A stretch of 64,000 bases of DNA from an uncultured Clostridia bacterium (GCA_947623505.1 CANQGT010000004.1:1-64000); one strand, 5' to 3'; positions 37,720-47,070 are shown, counted from the first letter of the stretch. Notes: a model not told the origin generated them from the letters alone. Numbers and translations are program-made.

Positions 37720-37747
37720 TCCCTCCGTTTTTCGGAGGGATTTTTTT
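37720..37747 (+). terminator. Terminator of the deacetylase gene
   Basis: TCCCTCCG and CGGAGGGA form a perfect 8-bp stem with a TTTTT loop, then TTTTTTT. The surrounding 278-bp gap holds only this and the mreB promoter. Confidence 0.85.
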
Positions 37748-37838
37748 GCGAAAACACGTCGCCGCTCACTCTCCTGCCGAAAGCCGGATTCGCCCCGCCG
37801 TTTGCGACAAAATATTTTGTTAATTTTGGATTTTTCTA

Positions 37839-37867
37839 TTGTTAAGACTTTTTAAATAATATATAAT
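37839..37867 (+). promoter_or_regulatory. Promoter of the mreBCD-PBP2 operon
   Basis: TTGTTA, a 17-bp spacer and TATAAT in an AT-rich stretch, 67 bases before mreB. Confidence 0.5.
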
Positions 37868-37934
37868 AGATTGTAAATTATCATTTTTAAATTGATTATA
37901 ATTTAATCCGACAGTCTGAAGGCAGGAGAATTTT

Positions 37935-38921
37935 ATGATATTAACAAGAGATATAGGTATTGACCTTGGCACGGAAAACACACTTATCTGCGACAGGAAA
38001 GGCAGAATAATACTGCGGGAGCCCTCCGTAGTCGCGGTGGACGTAAAATCGCGCAGAGTTCTCGCCTCGGGAAGCAGCGCGAAAATGATGATAGGAAGAA
38101 CCCCCGGCTCGATAGTTGCGATAAAGCCTCTTAACGAAGGCGTTATCGCGGATTTCGATATGACGGCCGATATGCTTCACGATTTTATTTACCGTTCGTC
38201 AAAGCGCTCCTTTTTTACAAAAACGAGAGTGGTGATATCCGTTCCGAGCGGCGTTACCGAGGTTGAAAGACGCGCGGTTGAGGACGCGGCGCGCTCGGCG
38301 GGAGCGCAGGACGTGGAACTCATTGAGGAGCCTATGGCGGCCGCGCTCGGAGTCGGGCTTCCCGTAAACGAGGCGAGAGGCTCCATGATAGTGGACGTCG
38401 GCGGCGGCACCTGCGACGTGGCGGTTATTTCTCTCGGCGGGATCGCCGCGAGAAAGAGCATACGGGTTGCCGGAAACGCGCTTGACGAGGAAATAATAAA
38501 TTATATGAAAAAAACGCATAATCTGCTTATCGGCGCGATAACCGCCGAGGAGATAAAGCTGAACATCGGCTCGGCCGCTCCGTATGAGGGGGAGGGCGCG
38601 ATGGGCGTTCGCGGAAGGAATCTTACGGACGGTCTTCCCAAGGCGATAGAGGTGACTTCGGCGCAGATACGCGAGGTGCTTTCCGCGCCGGTTTCCGAAA
38701 TAATCGGAGCGATACGCGAAACGCTTGAGGTAACTCTTCCTGAGCTTGCCGCGGACATAATTGAAAGAGGCATATATATCACCGGAGGCTCTTCGCTTCT
38801 CAGAGGTCTTCCGGAGCTTATAGAAAAGGAAACGAACATAGCCGTTCACACCACCGATATACCTCTTGACGCGGTGGCAATCGGCGCGGCGGCAAAGCTA
38901 AGAAAGGCAAAAGCAAGATGA
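37935..38921 (+). CDS. mreB: Rod-shape protein MreB
   Basis: Actin-like protein that forms membrane-bound filaments and guides cell-wall synthesis along the cylinder. The phosphate-1 loop IDLGTENTLI, the connecting segment VDVGGGTCDVAVISLGG and the adenosine segment GIYITGGSSLLRGL are the actin-fold nucleotide motifs. Length 328 is slightly short of the usual 335-345. GGCAGGAG lies before the ATG. mreC overlaps its stop by 4 bases. The cell is therefore likely rod-shaped. Confidence 0.94.
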   Translation: MILTRDIGIDLGTENTLICDRKGRIILREPSVVAVDVKSRRVLASGSSAKMMIGRTPGSIVAIKPLNEGVIADFDMTADMLHDFIYRSSKRSFFTKTRVVISVPSGVTEVERRAVEDAARSAGAQDVELIEEPMAAALGVGLPVNEARGSMIVDVGGGTCDVAVISLGGIAARKSIRVAGNALDEEIINYMKKTHNLLIGAITAEEIKLNIGSAAPYEGEGAMGVRGRNLTDGLPKAIEVTSAQIREVLSAPVSEIIGAIRETLEVTLPELAADIIERGIYITGGSSLLRGLPELIEKETNIAVHTTDIPLDAVAIGAAAKLRKAKAR

Positions 38922-39763
38922 AAACCCTTTTAAAAAGCAAGCGGTTTAAAATCATAATCGCGATAATCGCTTTGCTGCTGGCAGGCGCGCTTATCTGCGC
39001 CGCTAACGGGCGCAGCGAAACGGCGCAATCCGGAATAATCGGCTTTGTTTTCGCTCCGGCTCAATGGGCGGCGGCAAAAATCTCAAACGCCGTTGAGGGC
39101 GTTTTCGGCGAGGCAAGCGGCAACGCCGAATATCTTGAAAGAATAGACGAGCTTGAAAAGCAGGTGGGCTCGCTTCAGAGCCAACTGAATGATTTTGAAA
39201 ATATGAAAAAGCAGAACGCGCTGTATAAGGACGCGCTCGGGCTGAAGAGCGAAAATCCGTCCTTCACCTTTGTTGAGGCCGAAGCGACGGGGCGCGACGC
39301 GGCCGATATTTTCGGCTCCTACACGATAAATAAAGGCTCATTGAGCGGGATAAAAAAAGGCGACGCGGTGCTTTACGGAAATTATTTGGTTGGAACTGTC
39401 GACGCGGCTTATCCGAGCTACAGCGTTGTTAAAACCATACTTGATCCCGACTTTTCCGTTTCGGTTTACGAGATAGTTTCCGGAGAAATCTCCTATATAA
39501 CGGGCGACGCCGCGCTCGCGGCTCAGGGCAAATGCAAGATGGCAAATCTTACGTCGCAGACTGCCGTTTCTCACGGCTCAATAATATCTACCGCGGGCAT
39601 AAGCGGAAGTATTCCCAAGGGTATCATAATCGGCACGGTGGACGAGGTGGACGAGGATCCCTCCTCGGTTTCCTACTATGCCTCGATAGAGCCGGGGATT
39701 GACGTTGACAATATTTCAAACTGCCTTGTCCTTATAAACCACGGGGCGGTGAGCGATAAATGA
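38918..39763 (+). CDS. mreC: Rod-shape protein MreC
   Basis: Bitopic membrane protein that organises the elongasome outside the membrane. A single transmembrane helix (KIIIAIIALLLAGALICAA, residues about 11-30) is followed by a coiled coil (ERIDELEKQVGSLQSQLNDFENMKKQ) and the beta-rich domain with NKGSLSGIKKGDAVLY and ISGSIPKGIIIGTV, the conserved MreC segments. The ATG overlaps the mreB TGA (ATGA), and mreD overlaps its own stop in the same way, so all three are translationally coupled. Confidence 0.92.
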   Translation: MKTLLKSKRFKIIIAIIALLLAGALICAANGRSETAQSGIIGFVFAPAQWAAAKISNAVEGVFGEASGNAEYLERIDELEKQVGSLQSQLNDFENMKKQNALYKDALGLKSENPSFTFVEAEATGRDAADIFGSYTINKGSLSGIKKGDAVLYGNYLVGTVDAAYPSYSVVKTILDPDFSVSVYEIVSGEISYITGDAALAAQGKCKMANLTSQTAVSHGSIISTAGISGSIPKGIIIGTVDEVDEDPSSVSYYASIEPGIDVDNISNCLVLINHGAVSDK

Positions 39764-40290
39764 ATATCACTTCAAGGCAAAGGAACGTAAAAACCGCCGT
39801 CTATTTTATAATCATCGCGTTAGTCGCGGTAATACAGAGCACGCCCGGATTTACTTTTGAAATAGCGGGCGCAAGATGCTTTTTGCTCATTCCCGTCTGC
39901 GTAACGCTCGGAATGGGCGAGGACGAGGGTCTCGCCGCCGCTATGGGGCTGTTCGGAGGGCTTCTTTGGGACGCTACCACCTCCGTTCATCTCGGTTTCA
40001 ACGCCGTTTTTCTTTGCGTGTCGTGCCTCATAAGCTCCACGCTTGTAACTTTTATACTGAGAAACACATTTATAGCGAATTTGGTTTTTTCGGCAATTTC
40101 CGCTTTTGCCTACGCCCTTATGTACTGGCTCTTTTTCATCGTGATAAAGGGGGTAAACGGAGCGGAACTGAGCATTATATATTTTTATTTCCCGAGCGCT
40201 TTTTACACGGCGGCGCTTTTTCCGATTATATGGTTTTGCGTAACGCCCGTGAAGAGGCGCCTCAACAGCCCCGTCAAATCCTTAAACTGA
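39760..40290 (+). CDS. mreD: Rod-shape protein MreD
   Basis: A 176-residue polytopic membrane protein with about 5 helices, the third member of the MreBCD complex. The protein is poorly conserved in general; position, length and hydrophobic pattern decide the call, together with the central MGLFGGLLWDATTSVHLGFNAV segment, where GGLLWD recalls the G-x-x-x-D motif of MreD. It starts at the ATGA overlap with mreC and ends 21 bases before the PBP2 gene. Confidence 0.88.
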   Translation: MNITSRQRNVKTAVYFIIIALVAVIQSTPGFTFEIAGARCFLLIPVCVTLGMGEDEGLAAAMGLFGGLLWDATTSVHLGFNAVFLCVSCLISSTLVTFILRNTFIANLVFSAISAFAYALMYWLFFIVIKGVNGAELSIIYFYFPSAFYTAALFPIIWFCVTPVKRRLNSPVKSLN

Positions 40291-40311
40291 TTTCGCAGAG
40301 AGGAGAGAGCC

Positions 40312-42321
40312 ATGAAAAGCAGACACAGCAGTATCCGTTCCGCCATAGCTCTTTTGCTTGTGGCGGCGGTCATACTCGGATTCGGTTACATACTTTTTGA
40401 TATACAGATAGTAAACCACGATTATTACGTTGCAAAAAACAGCGCCGTGCGCACCTACAAAATACCGATCGAGGCCGCCCGCGGCGATATCGTGGACAGG
40501 AACGGAAATATCCTCGTCACCAATAAACAGGACAGTTCCATAATTCTTGACGCGGCATATTTCCCGCCAAGGAGCGAAAACGAGAAAAGAAACAGAATAC
40601 TCTACAATCTTGTAAAGCTGTTTGAAAAAAACGGTGAGGAATATATAAACAACCTTCCTCTTACAATAAAAAACGGAAAAGTGGATTTTACCGACGATGA
40701 GGAAGCGGTGGCGGTTATGAAAGGGCCGGGTGCTTTCAACGTGCAGAAATACGCAACGGCTCAAAACTGCTTTGACGTTATGAAGGAGCTTTACGGCCTT
40801 GACGGATATTCGGCGGGCGACGCGCTGAAAATCGGCGCGCTGAGATATGAGCTTACGCTGAATATGTTTTCGATAGAAAACCCCGTTACGATTGCAAAAA
40901 GCGTGAGCAGCGAAACGGTGGCCGCCATAAAAGAGGACAGCGAAAGCTATCTCGGGGCAAACGTAAGGGCAACTTCCTCAAGGGATTACCCCGATCCGAC
41001 GCTCGCTCCCCATATTCTCGGCACGGTAAGAAAAATAAACGCGTCCGAATACGAAAAGCTGAAAGACGAGGGCTACGGTATTTCTGACACTATAGGCGGC
41101 AACGGCATAGAGGCCGCCATGGAGGACGAGCTTCGAGGAACCCCCGGCGAGCTGACGATTACGATAGACAGCGACGGGAACGTATCGGAAGAGGTTACAA
41201 AAAACCCCGTAAAAGGCAACACCGTGGTGCTCACAATATCAAAGGAAATGCAGAGCATTGCGCAGAAAGAGCTTAAAAAAACGTGTGACAATATAAGCCT
41301 TTACAGAGGCGCGGGCGCGGTCGTGGTAGAGGACGTTCACAACGGCGAGGTGCTTGCGGCGGCTTCCTACCCAACGTACAATATACTTGACTATTACGAT
41401 AATTACTCAAAGCTTGCGAAAAACTCAAGGCAGCCGATGTGGAGCAGATTCGCGCAGGGTCAGTACGAGCCCGGCTCAACATTCAAGCCCGCTATGGCCT
41501 GCGCCGCGCTTGAGGAAGGCGTTATAACGGAAAACACCACTTTCGTGTGCAGAGAGAAGTTTCAATACTATGACCAGCCCTTCAAATGCCTTGCCTACCA
41601 CGGCACGGAAAACGTGAAGCAGGCGCTGAGGGATTCGTGCAATATTTTCTTCTATAATTGCGCCGACAAGCTCGGCATAGCGAAAATGAACGAATACGCC
41701 TCTATGTTCGGCCTCGGTGAAAAAACCGGCGTTGAGATAAGCGAAGCATCTGGCGTGCTTGCCGGGCCGGAAAGCGCGCAGAGACTTGGCAGAGTGTGGC
41801 AAATGGGCGATACCATTCAAAGCGCCATAGGGCAATCTCTAAATCTTTTCACCCCTTTGCAGCTTGCCAATTACTGCGCCACGATTGCCAACGGCGGCAC
41901 GAGATATGAGCTGCATTTCGTAAAATCCATAGTTAATTCCTCAACAGGCTCCGTTGACGAAACGAATATTTCCGTTGCCGAAGAACTGCCGATTTCAAAC
42001 GGCACCTTTGCCATAGTTAAACAAGGAATGAGAATGGTGGCTACTCAGGGGCCCCCCGCTCCCGTTTTCAGAAATTTTGAAATAAAAGTCGCCTGCAAAA
42101 CAGGTACGTCTCAAGTAAAAAGAAACGGCGTTAAAGACAATAACGGCTTTCTTATCACCTACGCGCCATATGAGAATCCCGAAATATCCGTTGCCTCTGC
42201 TATTGAGCTGGCGGGCTCGGGTACCTCAACCGCGTCAATAACCGCGGCAATACTCGATTATTATTACAAAAGCGGCAAGGATATGCCGTCCGCGCAGAGC
42301 CCGGGCGCAATAATTCAGTAA
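40312..42321 (+). CDS. mrdA: Penicillin-binding protein 2 (class B transpeptidase)
   Basis: Transpeptidase that cross-links peptidoglycan during elongation with the Mre proteins. A single N-terminal membrane anchor (SAIALLLVAAVILGFGYILF) precedes the dimerization domain with RGDIVDRNGNILVTN. The catalytic SxxK is STFK in EPGSTFKPAMA, SxN is SCN in RDSCNIFFYNC, and KTG is in CKTGTSQVK. Length 669 fits PBP2/SpoVD-like class B enzymes. No PASTA repeats are present, which argues against SpoVD/PBP2x types. GAGGAGAGAG precedes the ATG. The placement after mreD supports MrdA. Confidence 0.9.
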   Translation: MKSRHSSIRSAIALLLVAAVILGFGYILFDIQIVNHDYYVAKNSAVRTYKIPIEAARGDIVDRNGNILVTNKQDSSIILDAAYFPPRSENEKRNRILYNLVKLFEKNGEEYINNLPLTIKNGKVDFTDDEEAVAVMKGPGAFNVQKYATAQNCFDVMKELYGLDGYSAGDALKIGALRYELTLNMFSIENPVTIAKSVSSETVAAIKEDSESYLGANVRATSSRDYPDPTLAPHILGTVRKINASEYEKLKDEGYGISDTIGGNGIEAAMEDELRGTPGELTITIDSDGNVSEEVTKNPVKGNTVVLTISKEMQSIAQKELKKTCDNISLYRGAGAVVVEDVHNGEVLAAASYPTYNILDYYDNYSKLAKNSRQPMWSRFAQGQYEPGSTFKPAMACAALEEGVITENTTFVCREKFQYYDQPFKCLAYHGTENVKQALRDSCNIFFYNCADKLGIAKMNEYASMFGLGEKTGVEISEASGVLAGPESAQRLGRVWQMGDTIQSAIGQSLNLFTPLQLANYCATIANGGTRYELHFVKSIVNSSTGSVDETNISVAEELPISNGTFAIVKQGMRMVATQGPPAPVFRNFEIKVACKTGTSQVKRNGVKDNNGFLITYAPYENPEISVASAIELAGSGTSTASITAAILDYYYKSGKDMPSAQSPGAIIQ

Positions 42322-42330
42322 CGGCGGCCG

Positions 42331-42358
42331 ATATTCGGCGAATGCGGCGAATATTTTG
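42331..42358 (+). terminator. Weak terminator after PBP2
   Basis: ATATTCG and CGAATAT form a 7-bp stem around a GC-rich loop, followed by TTTTG. The stem is AT-rich at its base, so efficiency is doubtful. Confidence 0.4.
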
Positions 42359-42379
42359 TTATAATATATAAAATTTTTA

Positions 42380-42408
42380 TTGAATATAGTTTATAATTAT
42401 GTTATATT
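42380..42408 (+). promoter_or_regulatory. Possible mgsA promoter
   Basis: TTGAAT, a 17-bp spacer and TATATT. The region has several TATAAT-like words, so the exact promoter is uncertain. Confidence 0.35.
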
Positions 42409-42474
42409 TTTTATGTTACCTTTAAATTATTTGAAGCGTTAAGCGGCTTCATCACTACCCGATCGGAGGATTTT

Positions 42475-42885
42475 ATGAATATAGCACTGATAGCGCACGA
42501 CGCAAAAAAGGAACTTCTCGTTCAGTTTTGTATTGCTTACTGCGGGATAATGAGCAGGCACGAGCTGTGCGCCACCGGCACCACGGGAAAGCTTGTCCGT
42601 GAAGCGACAGGCCTGAATATAAACTGCTTTCTTGCGGGAAGCCAGGGCGGCGGCCAGCAGATTGCCAGCAGAATAGCCTGCAACGAAATTGACCTGCTGA
42701 TTTTCTTCAGGGATCCGCTTGATCCCAAGCCGAACGAACCGAACGACAATGATCTTTTAAGGCTTTGCGACGTTCACAATATTCCATACGCCACTAACAT
42801 TGCCACTTCGGAGGCGCTTATCAGAGGGCTTGAGCGCGGAGATTTTGAGTGGAGAAAGATAGTCAATCCGCGTTACAGCTCATAA
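42475..42885 (+). CDS. mgsA: Methylglyoxal synthase
   Basis: Converts dihydroxyacetone phosphate to methylglyoxal and phosphate, a bypass that relieves phosphosugar stress. The start MNIALIAHDAKKELLVQF, the phosphate loop ATGTTGKLV, the segment GSQGGGQQIASRI and the catalytic Asp in FFRDPLDP are all present, and HNIPYATNIATSEALIRGL closes the protein. Length 136 is typical. CGGAGGA lies 5 bases before the ATG. It is a single gene ended by a strong terminator. It may matter when uronate or sulfoquinovose catabolism overfills triose phosphates, but that is inference. Confidence 0.95.
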   Translation: MNIALIAHDAKKELLVQFCIAYCGIMSRHELCATGTTGKLVREATGLNINCFLAGSQGGGQQIASRIACNEIDLLIFFRDPLDPKPNEPNDNDLLRLCDVHNIPYATNIATSEALIRGLERGDFEWRKIVNPRYSS

Positions 42886-42900
42886 ACTGTAAAAATTCGC

Positions 42901-42927
42901 GGGCGGGCGTATGCCCGCTCTTTTTTT
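42901..42927 (+). terminator. Terminator of mgsA
   Basis: GGGCGGGC and GCCCGCTC form an 8-bp stem with one G-U and a GTAT loop, followed by TTTTTTT, 15 bases past the stop. Confidence 0.9.
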
Positions 42928-42948
42928 GAAACAGGAGGCAGTTAAAAA

Positions 42949-44289
42949 TTGATTACAAAAGCAATAAAAGGCACAAAAGACGTGCTGCCGAAAGACGTTC
43001 ACAAAAATCAGTATATCGAGGCCACCGTGCTTGAAACGGCGCAAAAATTCGGCTACAAAGAAATACGCACGCCCGTTTTTGAAAACACGGAGCTTTTTCA
43101 GCGCGGAGTGGGCGATACTACCGACATAGTGCAGAAAGAAATGTATTCCTTTGACGATAAGGGCGGCAGAAACATAACCCTGCGCCCCGAAGGAACGGCG
43201 GGCGCGGCAAGAGCCTTTCTTGAAAACGGGCTCAGCAACGAGGCTCTTCCCCAAAAGGTATGCTATCTCGCGTCCTGCTACAGATACGAAAAGCCGCAGG
43301 CGGGCAGGCTCAGGGAATTTCACCAATTCGGCGTTGAATGCTTCGGCACGGCCTCCCCTCTGGCAGACGCGGAGATAATCGCTCTCGCGAAATCCGTTTT
43401 TGACGAGCTCGGCGTTAAAGATCTCAGCCTTGAGATAAACTCAATCGGCTGCCCTAAATGCCGCGCCGAATATCACAAGGCGTTAAAGGAATATTTCAGA
43501 GCAAGGCAGGACGAACTGTGCGACACCTGCAGGGACAGGCTTGAGAGAAATCCCATGCGCATACTCGACTGCAAATCACCGATATGCGCCGAAATAGCAA
43601 AGTCCGCGCCGTCGGTGCTTGATTATCTTTGCGACGAATGCAGAGAGCACTTTGAAACGGTGCAGAAATATCTGAAAGCCGAAAATATAGAATTTACCGT
43701 TAATCCCAAAATCGTGCGCGGCCTTGATTACTACACGAAAACCGTTTTTGAATTTATTTCAAATTCGATAGGCGCGCAGGCCGCCGTTGCCGCGGGCGGA
43801 AGATACGACGGACTGATAGAAGAACTCGGCGGCAAGCCCACCCCGTCGCTCGGTTTCGGTATGGGGCTTGAAAGGCTTTTGCTTTTGATGGAAACGCAGG
43901 GCTGCGAATTTCCGAAAAGCGAAACGCCCGATCTCTTCATCGCCGCGCTTGGCGAAAAAGCGGTGCTGAAGGCCGTTGAAACTGCGCAGGATATGCGCGC
44001 CGAAGGATTTTCCTGCGTGTACGACCTCAATAAAAGAAGCCTGCGCGCGCAGATGAAATACGCCGATAAGTTAGGAGCGAAATTCATCGCCGTGATAGGC
44101 GACAATGAGGTTGACGAGGGAATAACAAAGCTGAAAAATATGGAGACGGGCGAGGAGACGGAAATAGCCCTTGACACATTTGTAAGCGGCTACTACAATA
44201 TAACCCTTTCGGAGCAGCTTGCCGATATTGAGATAAACGGCGAGGCGTTTGATTTCGGATCATTTTTCAATGTGGGAGATAAAGAATAA
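42949..44289 (+). CDS. hisS: Histidine-tRNA ligase
   Basis: Class II aminoacyl-tRNA synthetase that charges tRNA-His. Motif 1 is in FGYKEIRTPVFE, motif 2 around CYRYEKPQAGRLREFHQFGVE, the histidine-specific block is GGRYDGLIEELGG and motif 3 is PSLGFGMGLERLLLLM. A cysteine-rich insert (CPKCRAEY...CDTCRDR...CDECREH) probably binds zinc, as seen in some Clostridia enzymes. The start is a TTG at 42949, 10 bases after AGGAGG; no ATG lies near. aspS overlaps the stop by one base. No T-box lies upstream. Confidence 0.94.
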   Translation: MITKAIKGTKDVLPKDVHKNQYIEATVLETAQKFGYKEIRTPVFENTELFQRGVGDTTDIVQKEMYSFDDKGGRNITLRPEGTAGAARAFLENGLSNEALPQKVCYLASCYRYEKPQAGRLREFHQFGVECFGTASPLADAEIIALAKSVFDELGVKDLSLEINSIGCPKCRAEYHKALKEYFRARQDELCDTCRDRLERNPMRILDCKSPICAEIAKSAPSVLDYLCDECREHFETVQKYLKAENIEFTVNPKIVRGLDYYTKTVFEFISNSIGAQAAVAAGGRYDGLIEELGGKPTPSLGFGMGLERLLLLMETQGCEFPKSETPDLFIAALGEKAVLKAVETAQDMRAEGFSCVYDLNKRSLRAQMKYADKLGAKFIAVIGDNEVDEGITKLKNMETGEETEIALDTFVSGYYNITLSEQLADIEINGEAFDFGSFFNVGDKE

Positions 44290-46070
44290 TGGAAAGTATA
44301 AGAGGACTTAAAAGAACCGATTTTTGCGGCACCCTGCGCCTTTCGGACGCGGGCAGAGAGGTTACGCTTTTCGGCTGGGCTCAGCGCAGGCGCGACCTCG
44401 GCAACCTTATTTTCATAGACTTGAGGGACAGAACGGGCGTTGTTCAGCTTTCTTTTAACGACAGGACGGACAAAGGCGTTTTTGAAAAGGCGCAGTCCGT
44501 GCGCTCGGAATACGTGCTTGCCTTAAAGGGCGTTGTAAAGGAGCGCGAAAGCAAAAACGATGACATTCCGACTGGCGGAATCGAGGTGGAAGTGACCGAA
44601 CTCCGCATAATTTCAAAGGCGCAGACTCCGCCCTTTGAGATTTCAAAAACCGATTCGGTGGGCGACGAAACTACTCTTAAATACCGCTATCTTGCCCTTA
44701 GAAACGAAAAGCTTACAAAAAACATAATAATGCGGCATAAAATCGCGAGGATAGCCCGCGAGTATTTCTATGAAAACGGATTTATAGAGATCGAAACGCC
44801 GATGATGATAAAATCCACCCCCGAGGGAGCGAGGGACTACGTTGTGCCGAGCAGAATACACAACGGCAAATTCTATGCCCTGCCGCAGAGCCCGCAAATC
44901 TACAAGCAGCTGCTTATGGTAGCGGGCTTTGATCGCTATATCCAGCTCGCGAGATGCTTTAGGGACGAGGATCTGCGCGCCGACCGCCAGCCCGAATTCA
45001 CCCAAATCGATCTTGAGATGAGTTTTGTTGATACCGACGATATTATGGAGACGGCGGAGGGCTTCATCAAAAAGCTGATGAAAGAAACTTTGGATATCGA
45101 TATCCCCTCACCTCTGCCGAAAATGACATATGCCGAGGCTATGAACAGCTACGGCTCGGACAAGCCCGACACCCGCTTCGGTATGCTTATACACGATATT
45201 TCGGACTGGGCGGATAAAACCGATTTCCCCGTCTTTCGCTCCGCCATAGACGGAGGCGGCAGCGTAAGGGCGATAGTCGCCAAAAACGCCGCGGCGGTTT
45301 ACACAAGAAAAAAAATTGACAAGCTAACGGAATACGCAAAGGGCATAGGCGCAAAAGGTCTTGCCTATATCCGCTGGGCGGAGGACGCGCCCGCCTGCTC
45401 CTTCGGAAAATTTCTTAAAGACGGCGAGCAGGAGGAGCTTCTTGAATCGCTTGGAGCCGAAAAGGGCGATTGCGTGTTTATAATCTGCGGCAAAACGAGC
45501 CTTGCGCTCTCCGTTCTCGGCGCTCTGCGCCTTGCCATTGCGAAAGAGCTTGATATAATACCGAGCGGAAAATGGAATTACCTATGGATAACGGAAATGC
45601 CGTTTTTCGAATATGATGAGGAAAGTGGCGAATGGGTGGCCATGCACCACCCGTTTACGATGCCGCTTGAGGAATGTATTCCGTATCTTGAAAGCGACAG
45701 GGCTTCCGTCCGCGCCAAGGCGTTTGATTTGGTGCTCAACGGAGTTGAGCTTTCATCGGGCTCAATGAGAATAACCGACTGCGCTTTGCAAAACAAGATG
45801 TTTGAGCTTTTGGGTATGGAGCAAGATGAAATCGACGCAAAATTCGGCTTTCTCGTTGAGGCATATAAATACGCCGCTCCGCCCCACGGCGGAATGGGCA
45901 TAGGGCTTGACAGGCTCGCAATGCTTATCTGCGGCGCGGAAAGCCTTAGAGACGTTACGGCTTTTCCGAAAGTTCAGAACGCCAGCGAGCTTATGAGCGG
46001 AGCGCCTTCCGCCATAGACGGCATACAGCTTGAGGAGCTCGGAATAGATATATCTTCAAAAGAGGAATGA
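44289..46070 (+). CDS. aspS: Aspartate-tRNA ligase
   Basis: Class IIb synthetase of the bacterial type. Residues 1-110 form the OB-fold anticodon domain (LFGWAQRRRDLGNLIFIDLRDRTGVVQ). Motif 1 is in YFYENGFIEIETPMM, motif 2 in YIQLARCFRDEDLRADRQPEFTQID, a GAD insertion lies in the middle, and motif 3 is in GGMGIGLDRLAMLI. Length 593 is normal. The A of its ATG is the last base of the hisS TAA. Whether it also charges tRNA-Asn depends on the presence of GatCAB elsewhere. Confidence 0.95.
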   Translation: MESIRGLKRTDFCGTLRLSDAGREVTLFGWAQRRRDLGNLIFIDLRDRTGVVQLSFNDRTDKGVFEKAQSVRSEYVLALKGVVKERESKNDDIPTGGIEVEVTELRIISKAQTPPFEISKTDSVGDETTLKYRYLALRNEKLTKNIIMRHKIARIAREYFYENGFIEIETPMMIKSTPEGARDYVVPSRIHNGKFYALPQSPQIYKQLLMVAGFDRYIQLARCFRDEDLRADRQPEFTQIDLEMSFVDTDDIMETAEGFIKKLMKETLDIDIPSPLPKMTYAEAMNSYGSDKPDTRFGMLIHDISDWADKTDFPVFRSAIDGGGSVRAIVAKNAAAVYTRKKIDKLTEYAKGIGAKGLAYIRWAEDAPACSFGKFLKDGEQEELLESLGAEKGDCVFIICGKTSLALSVLGALRLAIAKELDIIPSGKWNYLWITEMPFFEYDEESGEWVAMHHPFTMPLEECIPYLESDRASVRAKAFDLVLNGVELSSGSMRITDCALQNKMFELLGMEQDEIDAKFGFLVEAYKYAAPPHGGMGIGLDRLAMLICGAESLRDVTAFPKVQNASELMSGAPSAIDGIQLEELGIDISSKEE

Positions 46071-46072
46071 AA

Positions 46073-46654
46073 ATGAGCAATTTTTTCGCAATGGTCAACA
46101 GAATGAAGCTGATTGACCGCTGGGCGCTTATGCGCAGCACCGCAAAGGAAAATATAGCGGAGCACAGCCACGGCGTTGCGGTTATAGCCCACGCGCTTTG
46201 CGTAATAGGCAATAAAAAATTCGGCAAAAGCCTAAATGCCGAAAGATGCGCCGTTCTCGCTCTTTATCACGACACAACGGAGGTTATCACCGGCGATATG
46301 CCCACCCCCGTTAAGTATTACAACGAGAATATAAAGAACGTTTACAAGGATATTGAAAAAAAGGCCGGCGAACGGCTTATCGCCATGCTCCCCGATGAAT
46401 TTAAAGAGGATTACGCTCCGTTTTTTGAAAAGCGGGAGAGCGACGAAGAGCTTTGGAAAATAGTTAAGGCGGCGGATAAAATAGGCGCGCTTATCAAATG
46501 TATAGAGGAATGCCGTATGGGCAACAGGGAATTTGAGATCGCGCTGAAAAGCCGGCGTGAAATCGTTGACAATATCGATATGCCCGAAGTCGAATATTTC
46601 AGAAAGGAATTTCTTCCCGCCTATGAGCTCACTCTTGACGAGCACACAAAATGA
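46073..46654 (+). CDS. yfbR: 5'-deoxynucleotidase, YfbR family
   Basis: HD-domain phosphohydrolase that removes phosphate from deoxynucleoside 5'-monophosphates. The HD motifs are visible: HSHGVAVIAHAL, LYHDTTEVITGDMPTPVKYYN and later KAADKIGALIKCIEE. Length of 193 is normal. The Met at 46073 is preferred over that at 46067, because GAGGA lies 6 bases upstream of it; either way it overlaps or abuts the aspS stop and is co-transcribed with hisS-aspS. A terminator follows about 140 bases on. Confidence 0.9.
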   Translation: MSNFFAMVNRMKLIDRWALMRSTAKENIAEHSHGVAVIAHALCVIGNKKFGKSLNAERCAVLALYHDTTEVITGDMPTPVKYYNENIKNVYKDIEKKAGERLIAMLPDEFKEDYAPFFEKRESDEELWKIVKAADKIGALIKCIEECRMGNREFEIALKSRREIVDNIDMPEVEYFRKEFLPAYELTLDEHTK

Positions 46655-46871
46655 TTTTTTTAATAGAATGCAAAGGCGGCTTTTGCGCGGGAACAGAGAA
46701 AAATTTTGTTTCCGCGGCAGCCGTCGATAAAGTTTAATTTGAATAACTATCCGTGCAATAATTCGACTTTATTTTTATATAATTTGCATAAAATAATGGC
46801 CATAATTCATTGAATATGGCCGTATTTTTTGGCTATTTCTAACAAATATCGCCTTTTTTGAAGAATAAGTG
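46655..46871 (+). other. Intergenic region after yfbR
   Basis: Besides the terminator at 46796 it holds one further hairpin, GCGGGAACA / TGTTTCCGC (46687-46715, 9 bp with one G-U), with no T-tract. No ORF is credible here. Confidence 0.5.
46796..46832 (+). terminator. Terminator of hisS-aspS-yfbR
   Basis: ATGGCCATA and TATGGCCGT form a 9-bp stem with a 10-base loop, followed by ATTTTTT. Confidence 0.75.
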
Positions 46872-46899
46872 TTGACTTTTAAAAAGCGCGTGCTATAAT
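46872..46899 (+). promoter_or_regulatory. Promoter of the small peptide / RNA unit
   Basis: TTGACT, a 16-bp spacer and perfect TATAAT. Transcription would start near 46906 and end at the hairpin at 47071, giving a transcript of about 200 nt. Confidence 0.75.
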
Positions 46900-46933
46900 G
46901 TGGGCAGAAAATGAGTTAAGGAGGGATATAGAT

Positions 46934-47020
46934 ATGCTTAAACAACTCATTAAGTGTGCTAAAATCCTTGCCGGTTTAGACAGGGCATATGTGCACGAGA
47001 ACTACAGCATTTGGAGCTGA
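46934..47020 (+). CDS. 28-residue peptide of unknown function
   Basis: MLKQLIKCAKILAGLDRAYVHENYSIWS, missed by the ORF track because of its size. AAGGAGGG lies 9-10 bases before the ATG, one of the strongest Shine-Dalgarno sites in the window. The first 14 residues would form a basic amphipathic helix with one Cys, and the tail is aromatic. Promoter, ribosome site and terminator are all good, so translation is likely. No gene lies downstream on the strand, so it is not an attenuator leader. It could be a signal peptide-like pheromone, a small membrane-active peptide or a regulator. I recognise no family. Confidence 0.55.
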   Translation: MLKQLIKCAKILAGLDRAYVHENYSIWS

Positions 47021-47070
47021 CAGGCAAATCCAAAGCATTCCGATGCTGTAAAAACGCAGAATAATAAACT

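Noticed and set aside
42886-42948. T-box leader before hisS
   Set aside because: Only 63 bases, taken up by the mgsA terminator; no specifier loop or T-box sequence is present.
46067-46072. First ATG of yfbR
   Set aside because: It directly follows GAGGA with almost no spacing; the second ATG at 46073 has proper spacing. Both are in frame, so the difference is two residues.
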